Assembly (NCBI GenBank): GCA_025936205.1 | Contig: JAICTU010000404.1 | Coordinates: forward strand, 1-8,533 | Direction of reading: 5' to 3' | DNA: 8,533 nt | From: Polyangiaceae bacterium | Lineage (GTDB): Bacteria; Myxococcota; Polyangia; Polyangiales; Polyangiaceae | Part shown: positions 1 through 7,316 of the stretch, in pieces | Layout: each line of letters opens with the position of its first letter | Numbering within the stretch: the first letter of the stretch is position 1 | Position numbers and translations under genes: made by a program | Notes under the pieces: model-generated | What the model was told of the DNA's origin: nothing | What the model saw: only the letters and a program-made list of their open reading frames with translations | The model's database searches: none

Positions 1-972
1 CAGGTCTTGCTCGCTCGGAGCGCAAGCGTTGCCCTCGCAGTTTGCGCTCTTGTCGATGTCGTTCTTCTTGCCGATGGCCAGGACGGTGCCCAGAGCGCCG
101 ACCGCGAGCCCCACTCCGCCCAGCGTCAGCGCCGTCCAGCCCGCGGGGCGCAGCCAGTGATTGCCCTTGTGGGCAGGCCCGCTGCTGGACGCTTCAGCGC
201 CCGGCGCGGCCCCCTCAGCGGCTCCTCCAGAAACAGCTCCTCCAGAAACAGCTCCTCCAGGAACAGCTCCTCCAGGAACAGCTCCTCCAGGAACAAGGTC
301 GGGGCTGAAGCGCAGCAACAGCGTGCGCGTCTCGCGGGCCGCCAGCGTCACGTCGGCGCTCTGGCGTTCCGGTCCTCGAAAGCCCTCCACATGATGTGCA
401 CCGGGGTCCAGGCGGTAGGAGGACTCCGTGTTGGGAGCGGGCTTGCCGTCGATGCGCAGCTCGATCTCCGAGAGACGGGCGCCTTCGACCTCCACGACCA
501 GGCTGGGGATGGTGGGCGATAGCGAAGCCAGCTCCGCCTGCGCATCCACCAGAGCCTTTTGCTGCGTGTCCCGGTCGCCTTCCGGCAAGGCCAGCGCCAC
601 CGTCTCGCGGTAGCGGTCCTCCGCCTCGCGCCAGCGGCCGAGCTTGTAGAGCGAGCGCGCGGACCAGAGCCCGAGCGTCGGGACTCGGGCCACCGTGTAG
701 GCCTTCTCCAACTTATCCAGCGCCTCGGAGTACTGGCCCGCTTCATAGGCCTCGAGGCCCGCAACAGCCAGAGACGTGGCCGCCTCGCGGCTGACCGTGT
801 CGAGCGGCTGAGCTTGGGCCGTGCTGCTCGCCGTGCTGCCCAACGCCAAGGAGAGGCTGCAGACTGCTGCCAGCACGGTCCGATGAGGGGCTGCAACGCG
901 TCCGTGCAGGATCAGTCCCGGCTGGCCGCCACCCCAACCACCCGCCCCCGTTGCTCGTGTCCGCTCTTTCAC
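1..972 (-). CDS. Secreted TPR / PEGA-like protein with C-terminal membrane segment (3' end outside window)
   Basis: The reading frame is open for 324 codons and runs off the left edge, so the C-terminus is missing. The GTG start at 972 is chosen because GGAGG (978-982) sits 5 bases upstream. Residues ~33-54 form a signal-peptide core (VLAAVCSLSLALG) with probable cleavage after AQA. Residues ~60-125 look like TPR-type helices (GLEAYEAGQYSEALDKLEKA). Residues ~158-222 form a PEGA-like beta domain with IDGKPAP and a DPGAHHVEGF turn. Then come a five-fold V(P/S)GGA repeat, an Ala/Ser linker and a membrane segment at ~279-301. Such proteins are common in Myxococcota, often beside Ser/Thr kinases; their role is unknown, and sensing or scaffolding in the envelope is inference. 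It lies 173 bases downstream of the second ABC gene in the same direction, so co-transcription is possible. Other in-frame starts are ATG 1077 (GGAG only 3 bases away, which would bury the signal peptide) and GTG 876 (no ribosome binding site). Confidence 0.82.
   Translation of the reverse strand, partial: MKERTRATGAGGWGGGQPGLILHGRVAAPHRTVLAAVCSLSLALGSTASSTAQAQPLDTVSREAATSLAVAGLEAYEAGQYSEALDKLEKAYTVARVPTLGLWSARSLYKLGRWREAEDRYRETVALALPEGDRDTQQKALVDAQAELASLSPTIPSLVVEVEGARLSEIELRIDGKPAPNTESSYRLDPGAHHVEGFRGPERQSADVTLAARETRTLLLRFSPDLVPGGAVPGGAVPGGAVSGGAVSGGAAEGAAPGAEASSSGPAHKGNHWLRPAGWTALTLGGVGLAVGALGTVLAIGKKNDIDKSANCEGNACAPSEQDL
221..295 (-). repeat. Five tandem 15-bp units inside the TPR/PEGA gene
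   Basis: The plus-strand unit GCTCCTCCAG(A/G)AACA occurs five times head to tail (starts at 221, 236, 251, 266, 281). Two copies have A and three have G at the variable position. The unit length is a multiple of three, so the frame is kept. It encodes repeats of V-(P/S)-G-G-A in the linker between the PEGA-like domain and the membrane segment. The near-identity of the units suggests recent slippage, and the linker length probably differs between strains. Confidence 0.95.
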
Positions 973-1145
973 GCTCGCCTCCGCATGGCTCGCTAATGCA
1001 TCCGCTGCGCAGACGCCAGGCTCCAATTGTTCAGACAGGTGGGGCGAGCCGCGGCGAGCCTCGATTTTTGCTGGCATGTTCTCCACCAGTGCAACGCGAG
1101 CCGGCTGCTTCAACGCAGGGCCGTGACAGAGCGGGCAACCCTGCC

Positions 1146-2735
1146 TCAACCGCGAGCGTGCTCAACCGCTATCACGGTACGATTGTGCAGCAGCGCAGGC
1201 CATTGCATGCGCCTGCGGGTACGCACGTCGATCTGACTCAGCGACTCGTCGAGCAGCAGCACGGGGCGCTGGGAGGCGAAAGCCGCGGTCAAGATCACGA
1301 GCTGGCGCTGGCCCGAGGAGAGATTGTGACCGCGCGCGGCCACCGGTGTCTCGACTCCCATGGGCAGACTGGCGAGCAGATCGCATAGCCCCGTGAGCTC
1401 CGCCACTCGCTGGATCCCCTCATCCGAGGCGCCGCTCAGCAGGCGCAAGTTCTCGCCGATCGAGGCCTCCAGCAGGTTGCAGTGCTGGGGCACGTACAGC
1501 ACCAGGTGGCGGGCGGCGCGCGCATCCAGGCCGAAGATGCTGACCCGGCCGCGGCTCGGGGTGAGCAGCCCCGCCAGCACGCGCAAGAGCGTGCTCTTGC
1601 CGCTGCCCGAGGGCGCGTCCAGCCGCGTGAAGCTGTTGCGCTCTACGCGGAAGGAACGGTCTTCGAGGATCCAGCGCCCGTCCTCGGAGTAGCGCTGCCA
1701 GACGCCCTCCAGCACGATCGCGTCATCGGTCTGCGCGCCCGCCACAGCCTCGCCGCGCTGCGCCGGCGCGGCGGCCAGCAGCTCGTTCATGCGATCGAAC
1801 TGCGGCTCCAGCGTGCGGAAGCTGAGCCAGGCGCCGGAGATCGCCAGCAGTGACGCCGAGAGCCCCGCGGCGATGCTGCTTAGCATCATCATTTCGCCGA
1901 TGCCCAGGTGGCTCGCCACGCAGGCATAGATGGACCAGGTGGTGATGGCGATGCCGAGCGTACGCCCGGCGCCGCTCACCACCAGCGTGCGCAGGGTAGA
2001 GGCACGGGCCCGTTCCGTGGCGGTGACGGTCGCGGTCCGCAGGGAGTCGGTCCACTCGGCTCCGAGCCGGCGCGTGCAAAACAATCCGCGCAGCGAGGCC
2101 AGGGAGGCGAGCAGCACGTTCAGCAGCTCTTGCTGGCGGCTGGAGGCGTCGAGCGCCGTCTTGGCCAGCTTCGACTCCCAGCGCGCGAAGCCCCAGGAGA
2201 GCCCGGCGATGCCGGCGCTCGCGAGCAGCACGAGCAAGGTGGCGAGCACCGACTCCGAGAGCAGTAACCCGAGGTAAGCGAGCGTGAAGGCACCCTGGGT
2301 GACGAACGTGACGAAGGTCGACACGTAGCCGTACACGACACCGCTCGCGCCGCCCAGCGTGTCGCCCATCCAGCCCGCGTCGCGCTTGCGCAGCAGCGCG
2401 TAGTCGGAAGAGAGGAACGAGCCGAACAGGGTGTCGAGTGAGCTGCGCTCGACGCGCGCGCCCAGCGCGGTGCTGGAGCGATCTTCGATCCAGCCCGCCC
2501 AGGCCTGGTGGGCGCCGATCAGCACGGCACCCGCGCTCAGCGCCAGCAGCATGCGCGGCGAGGTCGTGGGCAGCGCCTCATCCATGGTCATGCGCGAGAG
2601 CTGCGGCACACCGAGCGCCAGCAGACCCCCCACCAGCGAGACGGCGCCCAGCTTGGTGAGCAGCTCGCGCTCCTCGAGCAGCGAGCTCAGGAGCAAGCTC
2701 TGGAAGCGCGGCGCGCTCGCTCGCGCCGCGGTCAT
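1146..2735 (-). CDS. ABC transporter without peptidase domain (TMD-NBD), second exporter of the peptide operon
   Basis: This is an ABC half-transporter of 529 residues. The membrane domain covers ~25-310, with hydrophobic spans such as AVSLVGGLLALGVPQL and VLATLLVLLASAGIAGL. The ATPase domain follows, with an aromatic A-loop (QRYSEDGRW), Walker A APSGSGKST (374-382, K380), Q-loop YVPQ (Q417), signature LSSGQ (472-476, Ser for the usual Gly), Walker B LLLDE (D496, E497) and switch His H526. The protein stops three residues after that His, so the usual C-terminal strand and helix are absent. The ATG at 2735 overlaps the upstream TGA (TGATG), which implies translational coupling; GTG 2759 is a weaker alternative. 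It probably pairs or works in sequence with the C39-ABC protein, as in NHLM-type loci with two transporters. It is much shorter than the usual NHLM second transporter, and the heterodimer is inference. Confidence 0.93.
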   Translation of the reverse strand: MTAARASAPRFQSLLLSSLLEERELLTKLGAVSLVGGLLALGVPQLSRMTMDEALPTTSPRMLLALSAGAVLIGAHQAWAGWIEDRSSTALGARVERSSLDTLFGSFLSSDYALLRKRDAGWMGDTLGGASGVVYGYVSTFVTFVTQGAFTLAYLGLLLSESVLATLLVLLASAGIAGLSWGFARWESKLAKTALDASSRQQELLNVLLASLASLRGLFCTRRLGAEWTDSLRTATVTATERARASTLRTLVVSGAGRTLGIAITTWSIYACVASHLGIGEMMMLSSIAAGLSASLLAISGAWLSFRTLEPQFDRMNELLAAAPAQRGEAVAGAQTDDAIVLEGVWQRYSEDGRWILEDRSFRVERNSFTRLDAPSGSGKSTLLRVLAGLLTPSRGRVSIFGLDARAARHLVLYVPQHCNLLEASIGENLRLLSGASDEGIQRVAELTGLCDLLASLPMGVETPVAARGHNLSSGQRQLVILTAAFASQRPVLLLDESLSQIDVRTRRRMQWPALLHNRTVIAVEHARG

Positions 2736-4948
2736 CACTTGGCCAGCTGCAGCTTGCACGGAGCCTTGCCTTTCGCCTCGACGGGTTGCTCGCTGGAATC
2801 GTTCGGTACGAGCTCCAGCTGGGGTCTCTGTACCGGGACGGGCCGCGTGCGCAGCCGCACCTCGCCGCCCTGTACTTCGTAGACGCGATCGGCCGTCTCG
2901 ATCACCGCGGCGCGGTGAGCCACCGAGACCACGGTGGTGCCGGCGCCGAGGATGTTGGAGAGCACCTGCGATTCGTTCTGCGCGTCCAGCGAGCAGGTGG
3001 CTTCATCGAGGAAGAGCATGCGCGGTTCACCAAGCAAGGCCTGAGCCAAGCCCAGTCGCTGCCGTTCGCCGCCGGAGAGGTTGGTGCCGCGGGCTTCGAG
3101 CTGGGCTCCGTAACCGCCGGGGATGCGCGACACGACCTCGCGAAAGCAGCTGGCGTCCACGGCGCGCTGCAGCGCGGCCTCGGAGGCGTCGGGGCGGCGC
3201 ACCAGCAGGTTGTTGCGCACGGTGTCCGCGAGCACCAGCGGGTCGCCGACCAGGGCGCCCAGATGGCGCGCCAGCCACTCGGGCGAATACTCGCGCAGAT
3301 CCACGCCGTCGAGCAGCACACGGCCCTCGGTGGGCTCCATCACGCCCGAGATGATGCGCAGCAGCGTCGACTTGCCCTGACCGGAGGGGCCGACGAGGAC
3401 CACGTGCTCTCCCGGCTCAATCGTGAGCGAGACGTCGCGCAGCACCCAGTTGCCGCCGCTGCCGTAACGGAAGCCGACGCCCTGCACCTCGATCTTGCCG
3501 GTCAACCGCTGAGCGATGCGGCGACCCTCGGGCAGCGTGGCCTCCTCGAACAGGTCTTCCGCGCGGGTGAGCGTGCTCTGCAGGGTGAGCCAGCTCTCCA
3601 GCGTGCCGACCAGCGAGTTGAGCGGAGCGCTGGCGAGCGCGCGGATGGCGAGGAAGCCGGCGAACACGCCCAGGCTCATCTGACCGTCGATCACCTGGCT
3701 GCCGCCGACCCAGAGCACGAACGCGCGCGCGCCCGCGTCGAACACCGACAGCACGCGGCTCAGCGCGGTGCTGGAGCGGCGCGTGTTCACGGTCCAGCGC
3801 AGGCGCTCGGCGAGCCGGCGGCGGAACCAGGCTCCGACGCTGGCTTCGATGCCGAAGGCCTTGATCAGCTCGGCGGAGGCGGCGGCCTCCAGCACCACCG
3901 CGTGCTCGCGGGCGCGCGCCGCGATCTCGCCGCCGGCGCGCTGGCGCACGTCTTCGCGGAAGAAGCGCACGGCGAGGATGCGCGAGAGGTCGATGGTGAG
4001 CGTGAGCAGCGCGAGCCGCACGTCATAGGCGATCATCAGCGCCGTGAGCGAGCCCAGGAAGAACAGATCGAAGGCGCCCAGCGCCGTCTTGCTCAGCAGC
4101 TTGCTCAAGCCGGCCTGACTGCTCACGCGGTCGAGCAGGTCGCCGTGGCTGCGGCTCTCGACGAAGGAGAGCGGCAAACGCAAGAGATGCATGCCGAGCT
4201 TCTGGGTGAGGGCGAAGCCGAGCACGCCCTGCAGCGACGCCAGCGCCAAGCCGTGCAGCCAGCGCAACCATACCTCGGCCACGGCCGAGAGCGCCAGCAC
4301 GGCCAGCAGCGGCAGCAGCCACTCGGTGCGCGAGGGGCGGATCACCTCGTCGATCAAGAGCTGGCTCACCGCGGGCGAGACCAGGCCGAGCAGCTGCGCG
4401 CAGGCGCCGGCGATCAGCAGGAACACGAGCGGCGCCTTCACCGAGCCCAGCTCGGCGAAGTACTGGCGCACGCCGGGGTAGCGCCGCTTCTGCGGCTTCA
4501 GCTCGGGCGTGGGCGCAAACTCCAGCGCGATGCCCGAGAAGCACTGGTCGAGCGTCTCGGCGTCGACCAGGCGGGGGCCGTTCGCGGGGTCGACGATGCG
4601 GGCAGCGCCGCGGCGCACGCGCTCCAGCACCACGAAGTGGTTCAGCTCCCAGTGCAGCACCGCCGGCAGGCGCAGCTCGTTCAGTGCCTGGGGCTCGAGC
4701 TGCAGGCCGCGCGCCGAAAGGCCGTAGCTGCGGGCGCCGCGCAGCAGGTCGAGCGCGGAGTTTCCGTCGCGCGAGGTGCCGCAGGCTTCGCGCAGCGACT
4801 TCAGCGGCTTGGAGCAACCGTAGTAGTCGAGGATCATCGCCAGGCAGGCGATGCCGCACTCGGTCGCCTCCATCTGCTGGACGGGGTGGACCCGGCGCCG
4901 CGAGAAGGGCAGGCGCAGCCCTCTACCCAGCAGCCCTCTACCCAGCAT
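2735..4948 (-). CDS. Peptidase C39-containing ABC transporter (PCAT), double-glycine leader processing and export
   Basis: This bifunctional inner-membrane protein of 737 residues would cut double-glycine leaders on the cytoplasmic side and pump out the core peptide. Residues 1-135 are a C39 cysteine peptidase. Q25 lies in QMEATECGIACLAM, the catalytic Cys is C31, His H104 is in HWELNHFVVL and Asp D120 is in IVDPANG, so the full catalytic set is present. The membrane domain spans ~173-455. The ATPase has Walker A GPSGQGKST (520-528, K526), signature LSGGE (624-628), Walker B MLFLDEA (D648, E649) and switch His H678 (SVAHR). The Q-loop Gln appears replaced by G568 (ALVGDP). A hydrophilic tail of ~50 residues ends the protein. 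The ATG at 4948 overlaps the TGA of the fusion-protein gene (TGATG). The frame stays open upstream to 5491, but there it only shadows that gene. It is the natural partner of the small GG-leader gene at 7019-7258. Confidence 0.97.
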   Translation of the reverse strand: MLGRGLLGRGLRLPFSRRRVHPVQQMEATECGIACLAMILDYYGCSKPLKSLREACGTSRDGNSALDLLRGARSYGLSARGLQLEPQALNELRLPAVLHWELNHFVVLERVRRGAARIVDPANGPRLVDAETLDQCFSGIALEFAPTPELKPQKRRYPGVRQYFAELGSVKAPLVFLLIAGACAQLLGLVSPAVSQLLIDEVIRPSRTEWLLPLLAVLALSAVAEVWLRWLHGLALASLQGVLGFALTQKLGMHLLRLPLSFVESRSHGDLLDRVSSQAGLSKLLSKTALGAFDLFFLGSLTALMIAYDVRLALLTLTIDLSRILAVRFFREDVRQRAGGEIAARAREHAVVLEAAASAELIKAFGIEASVGAWFRRRLAERLRWTVNTRRSSTALSRVLSVFDAGARAFVLWVGGSQVIDGQMSLGVFAGFLAIRALASAPLNSLVGTLESWLTLQSTLTRAEDLFEEATLPEGRRIAQRLTGKIEVQGVGFRYGSGGNWVLRDVSLTIEPGEHVVLVGPSGQGKSTLLRIISGVMEPTEGRVLLDGVDLREYSPEWLARHLGALVGDPLVLADTVRNNLLVRRPDASEAALQRAVDASCFREVVSRIPGGYGAQLEARGTNLSGGERQRLGLAQALLGEPRMLFLDEATCSLDAQNESQVLSNILGAGTTVVSVAHRAAVIETADRVYEVQGGEVRLRTRPVPVQRPQLELVPNDSSEQPVEAKGKAPCKLQLAK
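4916..4945 (-). repeat. Perfect 15-bp tandem duplication at the PCAT start
   Basis: The plus-strand sequence CAGCCCTCTACCCAG occurs twice without a gap (4916-4930 and 4931-4945). It encodes LGRGL-LGRGL directly after the initiator Met of the C39 transporter. The duplication is in frame and lengthens the N-terminus ahead of the peptidase fold. A single-copy allele would also give a working start. Confidence 0.95.
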
Positions 4949-6795
4949 CACTGCACCCACCGGCGCACGAAGTCGAACAGCAGCGTGATCACGCGGCGCT
5001 CGCGCCGATGCAGGCGGATGGTCACGCGGTCGCCGGAGCGCAGGTGCGGATCCATCTGCGCGCTCGTCTCCGAGTTGGTCAGCTCCAGCTCCACGCGCAC
5101 CAGCGTGCCCTGCAGCGTCTCGCCCAGGGTGGCCTGCACCTCGGTGGGCGTGGCCACGTCGCTCGACACGCGCGTCACCAGCGCCTTGCCCAGGCCAAAC
5201 TCGCTGATCGGCAGCGACTGCACTTCCACGGTCGCGCTGGCGCCGGGAGTGACGAAGGCGATGTCGCGGCTGGGCACGAAGGCGACGATGGTGCGTGGCG
5301 CGCCGCTGGGCACGATGTTGCCGAGCAGACCGCCGGCTTCGAGCACGTTGCCCGGCGTGGCCAGCAAGCTCTCGATCTGGCCGCTCGCCGGAGCCCGCAC
5401 CTCGGTCGATGCCAGGATGGTCTTGGCTTCTTCCACGCTGGCCTCGGCGCGCGCCAGCTGCGAGCGGCGGGCCGTGTCGCGCTCCTGCCACTGGCGGGCG
5501 CGATCTGCGATCTCGAGATCCAGCTGCGCGAGCTCCGCGCTCAGCGCCGAGACGTTCTCGGAAGCGGCGTTCAGCGCCTCCTTGATGTTCAGGCTCTGGT
5601 CCTGGCTGGCGCCGCCCTCGCGCACCAGCTCCGCGTAGTTCTCTGCTTGCTTGCGGCGCTGCGCCAGCCGCTCGCGGTTCACGTCGACGCGGCCCTGCAG
5701 CGCGACGCGGCGCCGCTGCATGGCCTGCGAGGCACGCTCTTCGATCTGACGGTCGCGCTTGTCGGCCTCGGTGACCTCGCGCTGCGTGGTGGCGAGCTCG
5801 CGCTCGCGATTGACCAGCGACGCGCGCAGCTCGGTCGCTTCCAGCCGGGCAATGACCTGACCCTGCTGGACCTGATCGCCGCTCTGCACCAGCACCTCGC
5901 TGATCGAGCCGCCGAGCACGGAGGCCACGGGGCGCAGGCCGCGAGGCGCGCGCAACATACCTTGAGCCTCGGCGTTGACCTCGACCTTGGCCAGCGCGGC
6001 GCCCAGGAACAACAAGCCGACGAGCGATGCCAACAGCAGCAGCACGCTCCAGCCCTTGGGCTTGAAGCCGGCGAGAAAATCGACCTCGGCCGCGTCGCCG
6101 CGGCGGGCGTCGAGCGCAGCCTTGCGGAACAGGCCGGGGGCGGGCTCCGCTGCGGCATCGGGCCTGGATGCCGACTTTGCCGCTGACTTTGCTTCTGCGC
6201 TTTCGCTCGGCGGTGGCGCCGGGCGGCGCAGCACGCGCACGGGGCTGCGCGCTTCGCTGTCGGCCTCGGACGGCGTGCCCTCGGGACCCTCACTGCGCGG
6301 AGATCTGCGCCGGGGCGAGATGGGCGAGGGGACGGAGGCTTGCGTCCCGGTCGGGCCCGTGCCCAGCGGAGCGCGTTCGGCGCTCGGGGTGGGCTCGGGC
6401 TGCGCTACCGGTGCAGCCTTGACCGTGGGCTCACTGGGAAGCGAAGAAGGGGCGCTGGCCTGGGGCACGACCGCCGTGCGATCGCGCTTGAAGAACGGAC
6501 CTACGCCCACGACGGTCTCCCACAACCCTGCGCGGCGTGCGGTCAGTGCTTCGAACACGTTGACGGCGCCGCCGGGTGCCGTCGGGATCGACTTCGAGGC
6601 GTTCGGAGCTGCGTCGCTCGCGCTCGCGACGTCCAGCGGTGTCGCGTCCACGTCCACGCACTGCGATGCGGAGATGCCCTTGCGCCGCCCGCCGAGCGGC
6701 GCAGTGCTACTTTTCCGGGCGAAGATCGGGGTGCCCGCCACCACGGTCGCACTGGTCGCGGAGCGGTCTGTCGGCTTGCGTCGATCCGATGACAT
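4948..6795 (-). CDS. HlyD-family membrane fusion protein with a long N-terminal extension
   Basis: This 615-residue periplasmic adaptor would link the ABC exporters to the outer envelope. Residues 1-~218 are Pro/Ser/Ala-rich and low in predicted fold, apart from one hydrophobic patch (VFEALTARRAGLWETVVGVG). At ~222-249 comes LFRKAALDARRGD...GFKPKGW, the stretch that normally opens NHLM-type secretion adaptors. A single membrane span follows (~250-270). The first half of the lipoyl-like domain is GGSISEVLVQSGDQVQQGQ (~290-318), then a long Glu/Arg/Gln/Ala-rich coiled coil (~318-455), the second lipoyl half VRAPASGQIESL (~464-495), and a beta-barrel to the end. The ATG at 6795 is chosen for GGAG 8 bases upstream; ATG 6828 (11 more residues, AGGA too close) is the alternative. 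Third codon positions are G/C-rich through the extension, which supports its translation. It overlaps the next gene by one base. Confidence 0.92.
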   Translation of the reverse strand: MSSDRRKPTDRSATSATVVAGTPIFARKSSTAPLGGRRKGISASQCVDVDATPLDVASASDAAPNASKSIPTAPGGAVNVFEALTARRAGLWETVVGVGPFFKRDRTAVVPQASAPSSLPSEPTVKAAPVAQPEPTPSAERAPLGTGPTGTQASVPSPISPRRRSPRSEGPEGTPSEADSEARSPVRVLRRPAPPPSESAEAKSAAKSASRPDAAAEPAPGLFRKAALDARRGDAAEVDFLAGFKPKGWSVLLLLASLVGLLFLGAALAKVEVNAEAQGMLRAPRGLRPVASVLGGSISEVLVQSGDQVQQGQVIARLEATELRASLVNRERELATTQREVTEADKRDRQIEERASQAMQRRRVALQGRVDVNRERLAQRRKQAENYAELVREGGASQDQSLNIKEALNAASENVSALSAELAQLDLEIADRARQWQERDTARRSQLARAEASVEEAKTILASTEVRAPASGQIESLLATPGNVLEAGGLLGNIVPSGAPRTIVAFVPSRDIAFVTPGASATVEVQSLPISEFGLGKALVTRVSSDVATPTEVQATLGETLQGTLVRVELELTNSETSAQMDPHLRSGDRVTIRLHRRERRVITLLFDFVRRWVQ

Positions 6796-6929
6796 GTTCG
6801 GGGCTCCAGTGCTCGTAGTGGGGGACATATCCTGCCAACTTTTTCCGTGCGAGTTCAGTTGCTGATCGCGGGCCGCTCTCGCTGACGTGCCGGCTGGGCT
6901 GACGTCGCGGCGAGTGGTAGAGCGGCCCA

Positions 6930-6960
6930 CTACTCGGGGTGCGGGGTGACCCCGCAGTAG
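6930..6960 (-). promoter_or_regulatory. Strong hairpin between the peptide and adaptor genes (possible attenuator or RNA-processing site)
   Basis: On the minus strand CTACT pairs with AGTAG and CGGGGT pairs with ACCCCG. This gives 11 base pairs with one bulged G around an 8-base loop. An inner alternative is a perfect GCGGGGT-C-ACCCCGC. It begins 58 bases after the peptide stop codon. The 3' arm (GAGTAGTGG) could instead pair with CTACCACTC just downstream, giving two mutually exclusive stems. No T-run follows, so it is not a classic Rho-independent terminator. A partial block or RNA-stabilising structure that makes more precursor than transporter is inference. Confidence 0.55.
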
Positions 6961-7018
6961 CTGGGGCGAGCTGGAGCCGGAGGGGTGGTCGGGGGGAGTG
7001 AAGCTCGGGCGACTCAGC

Positions 7019-7258
7019 TCAGAACAGGTTGTTGTTGTTGATGTTGTTGATCGTGATGTTGAACGTGATGCTCACGTTGCCGCCGCCGCGGAACCGATTG
7101 CCACCACCACCACCGCCGCCGCTGCCGCGGCTCATGTGATGTTGTCCACCGCCGCGGTTGCCGCCGCGATGGCCGCCCCAGCCGCCCACCACTTGGCTCA
7201 GCTCGCCCTCGCCGAGGACCTTCAGATTCGCGCTGCCGGTGTCATTGAGCTTGTTCAT
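7019..7258 (-). CDS. Double-glycine-leader precursor peptide, Gly/Asn-rich core (bacteriocin-like, unrecognised family)
   Basis: The gene encodes 79 residues, with the ATG at 7258 preceded by GGAAGGA six bases upstream. Residues 1-26 form a leader ending VLGEGELSQVVGG, which matches the class II bacteriocin/microcin leader pattern (E-L-S-x-V-x-G-G) cut by C39 peptidases. The predicted core is residues 27-79 (53 residues). It starts WGGHRGGNRGGG, has a run of seven glycines (47-53), then RFRGGG, and ends NVSITFNITINNINNNNLF. By count the core has 18 Gly, 10 Asn, five Arg and three His, and no Cys, Lys, Asp or Glu, so it is basic and cannot form disulfides or lanthionines. The tail alternates polar and hydrophobic residues like a beta strand. 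It leads an operon with its own C39 exporter, so secretion is well supported. Whether it is an antimicrobial, a signal or an assembling surface peptide cannot be told from the sequence. Confidence 0.87.
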   Translation of the reverse strand: MNKLNDTGSANLKVLGEGELSQVVGGWGGHRGGNRGGGQHHMSRGSGGGGGGGNRFRGGGNVSITFNITINNINNNNLF

Positions 7259-7316
7259 GATGTGTCCTTCCGTAGTGGTCGCGGGCTCTCTGCCGCGCCC
7301 TCTGGAGGACTCCTAA

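Noticed and set aside
1105..1145. CPLCH haem-binding-like motif downstream of the second ABC gene
   Set aside because: It lies in an out-of-frame stretch with weak codon bias, with no start or other cytochrome features nearby.
973..1145. Search for a terminator or sigma-54 promoter between the second ABC gene and the TPR gene
   Set aside because: Only short GC stems without a T-run and GG-N10-GC matches poor at the other consensus bases were seen.
4949..5491. In-frame upstream extension of the C39 transporter
   Set aside because: It overlaps the adaptor gene in another frame, reads as low-complexity Arg/Ala, and the C39 fold begins right after the ATG at 4948.
2786..5638. Very long open frame of 950 codons on the plus strand
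   Set aside because: It lies wholly antisense to the C39 transporter and the adaptor and shows no domain. Its His/Gln/Gly/Ala-rich make-up is what the reverse of G/C-third-position coding DNA gives.
4684..6186. Open plus-strand frame of 500 codons
   Set aside because: It is the antisense shadow of the adaptor gene, Ala/Gln/His-rich, without any recognisable motif.
7019..7080. Two N-x-S/T sequons (NVS, NIT) in the peptide tail
   Set aside because: They arise by chance in an Asn/Ser/Thr-rich tail, and no glycosyltransferase is in the window.
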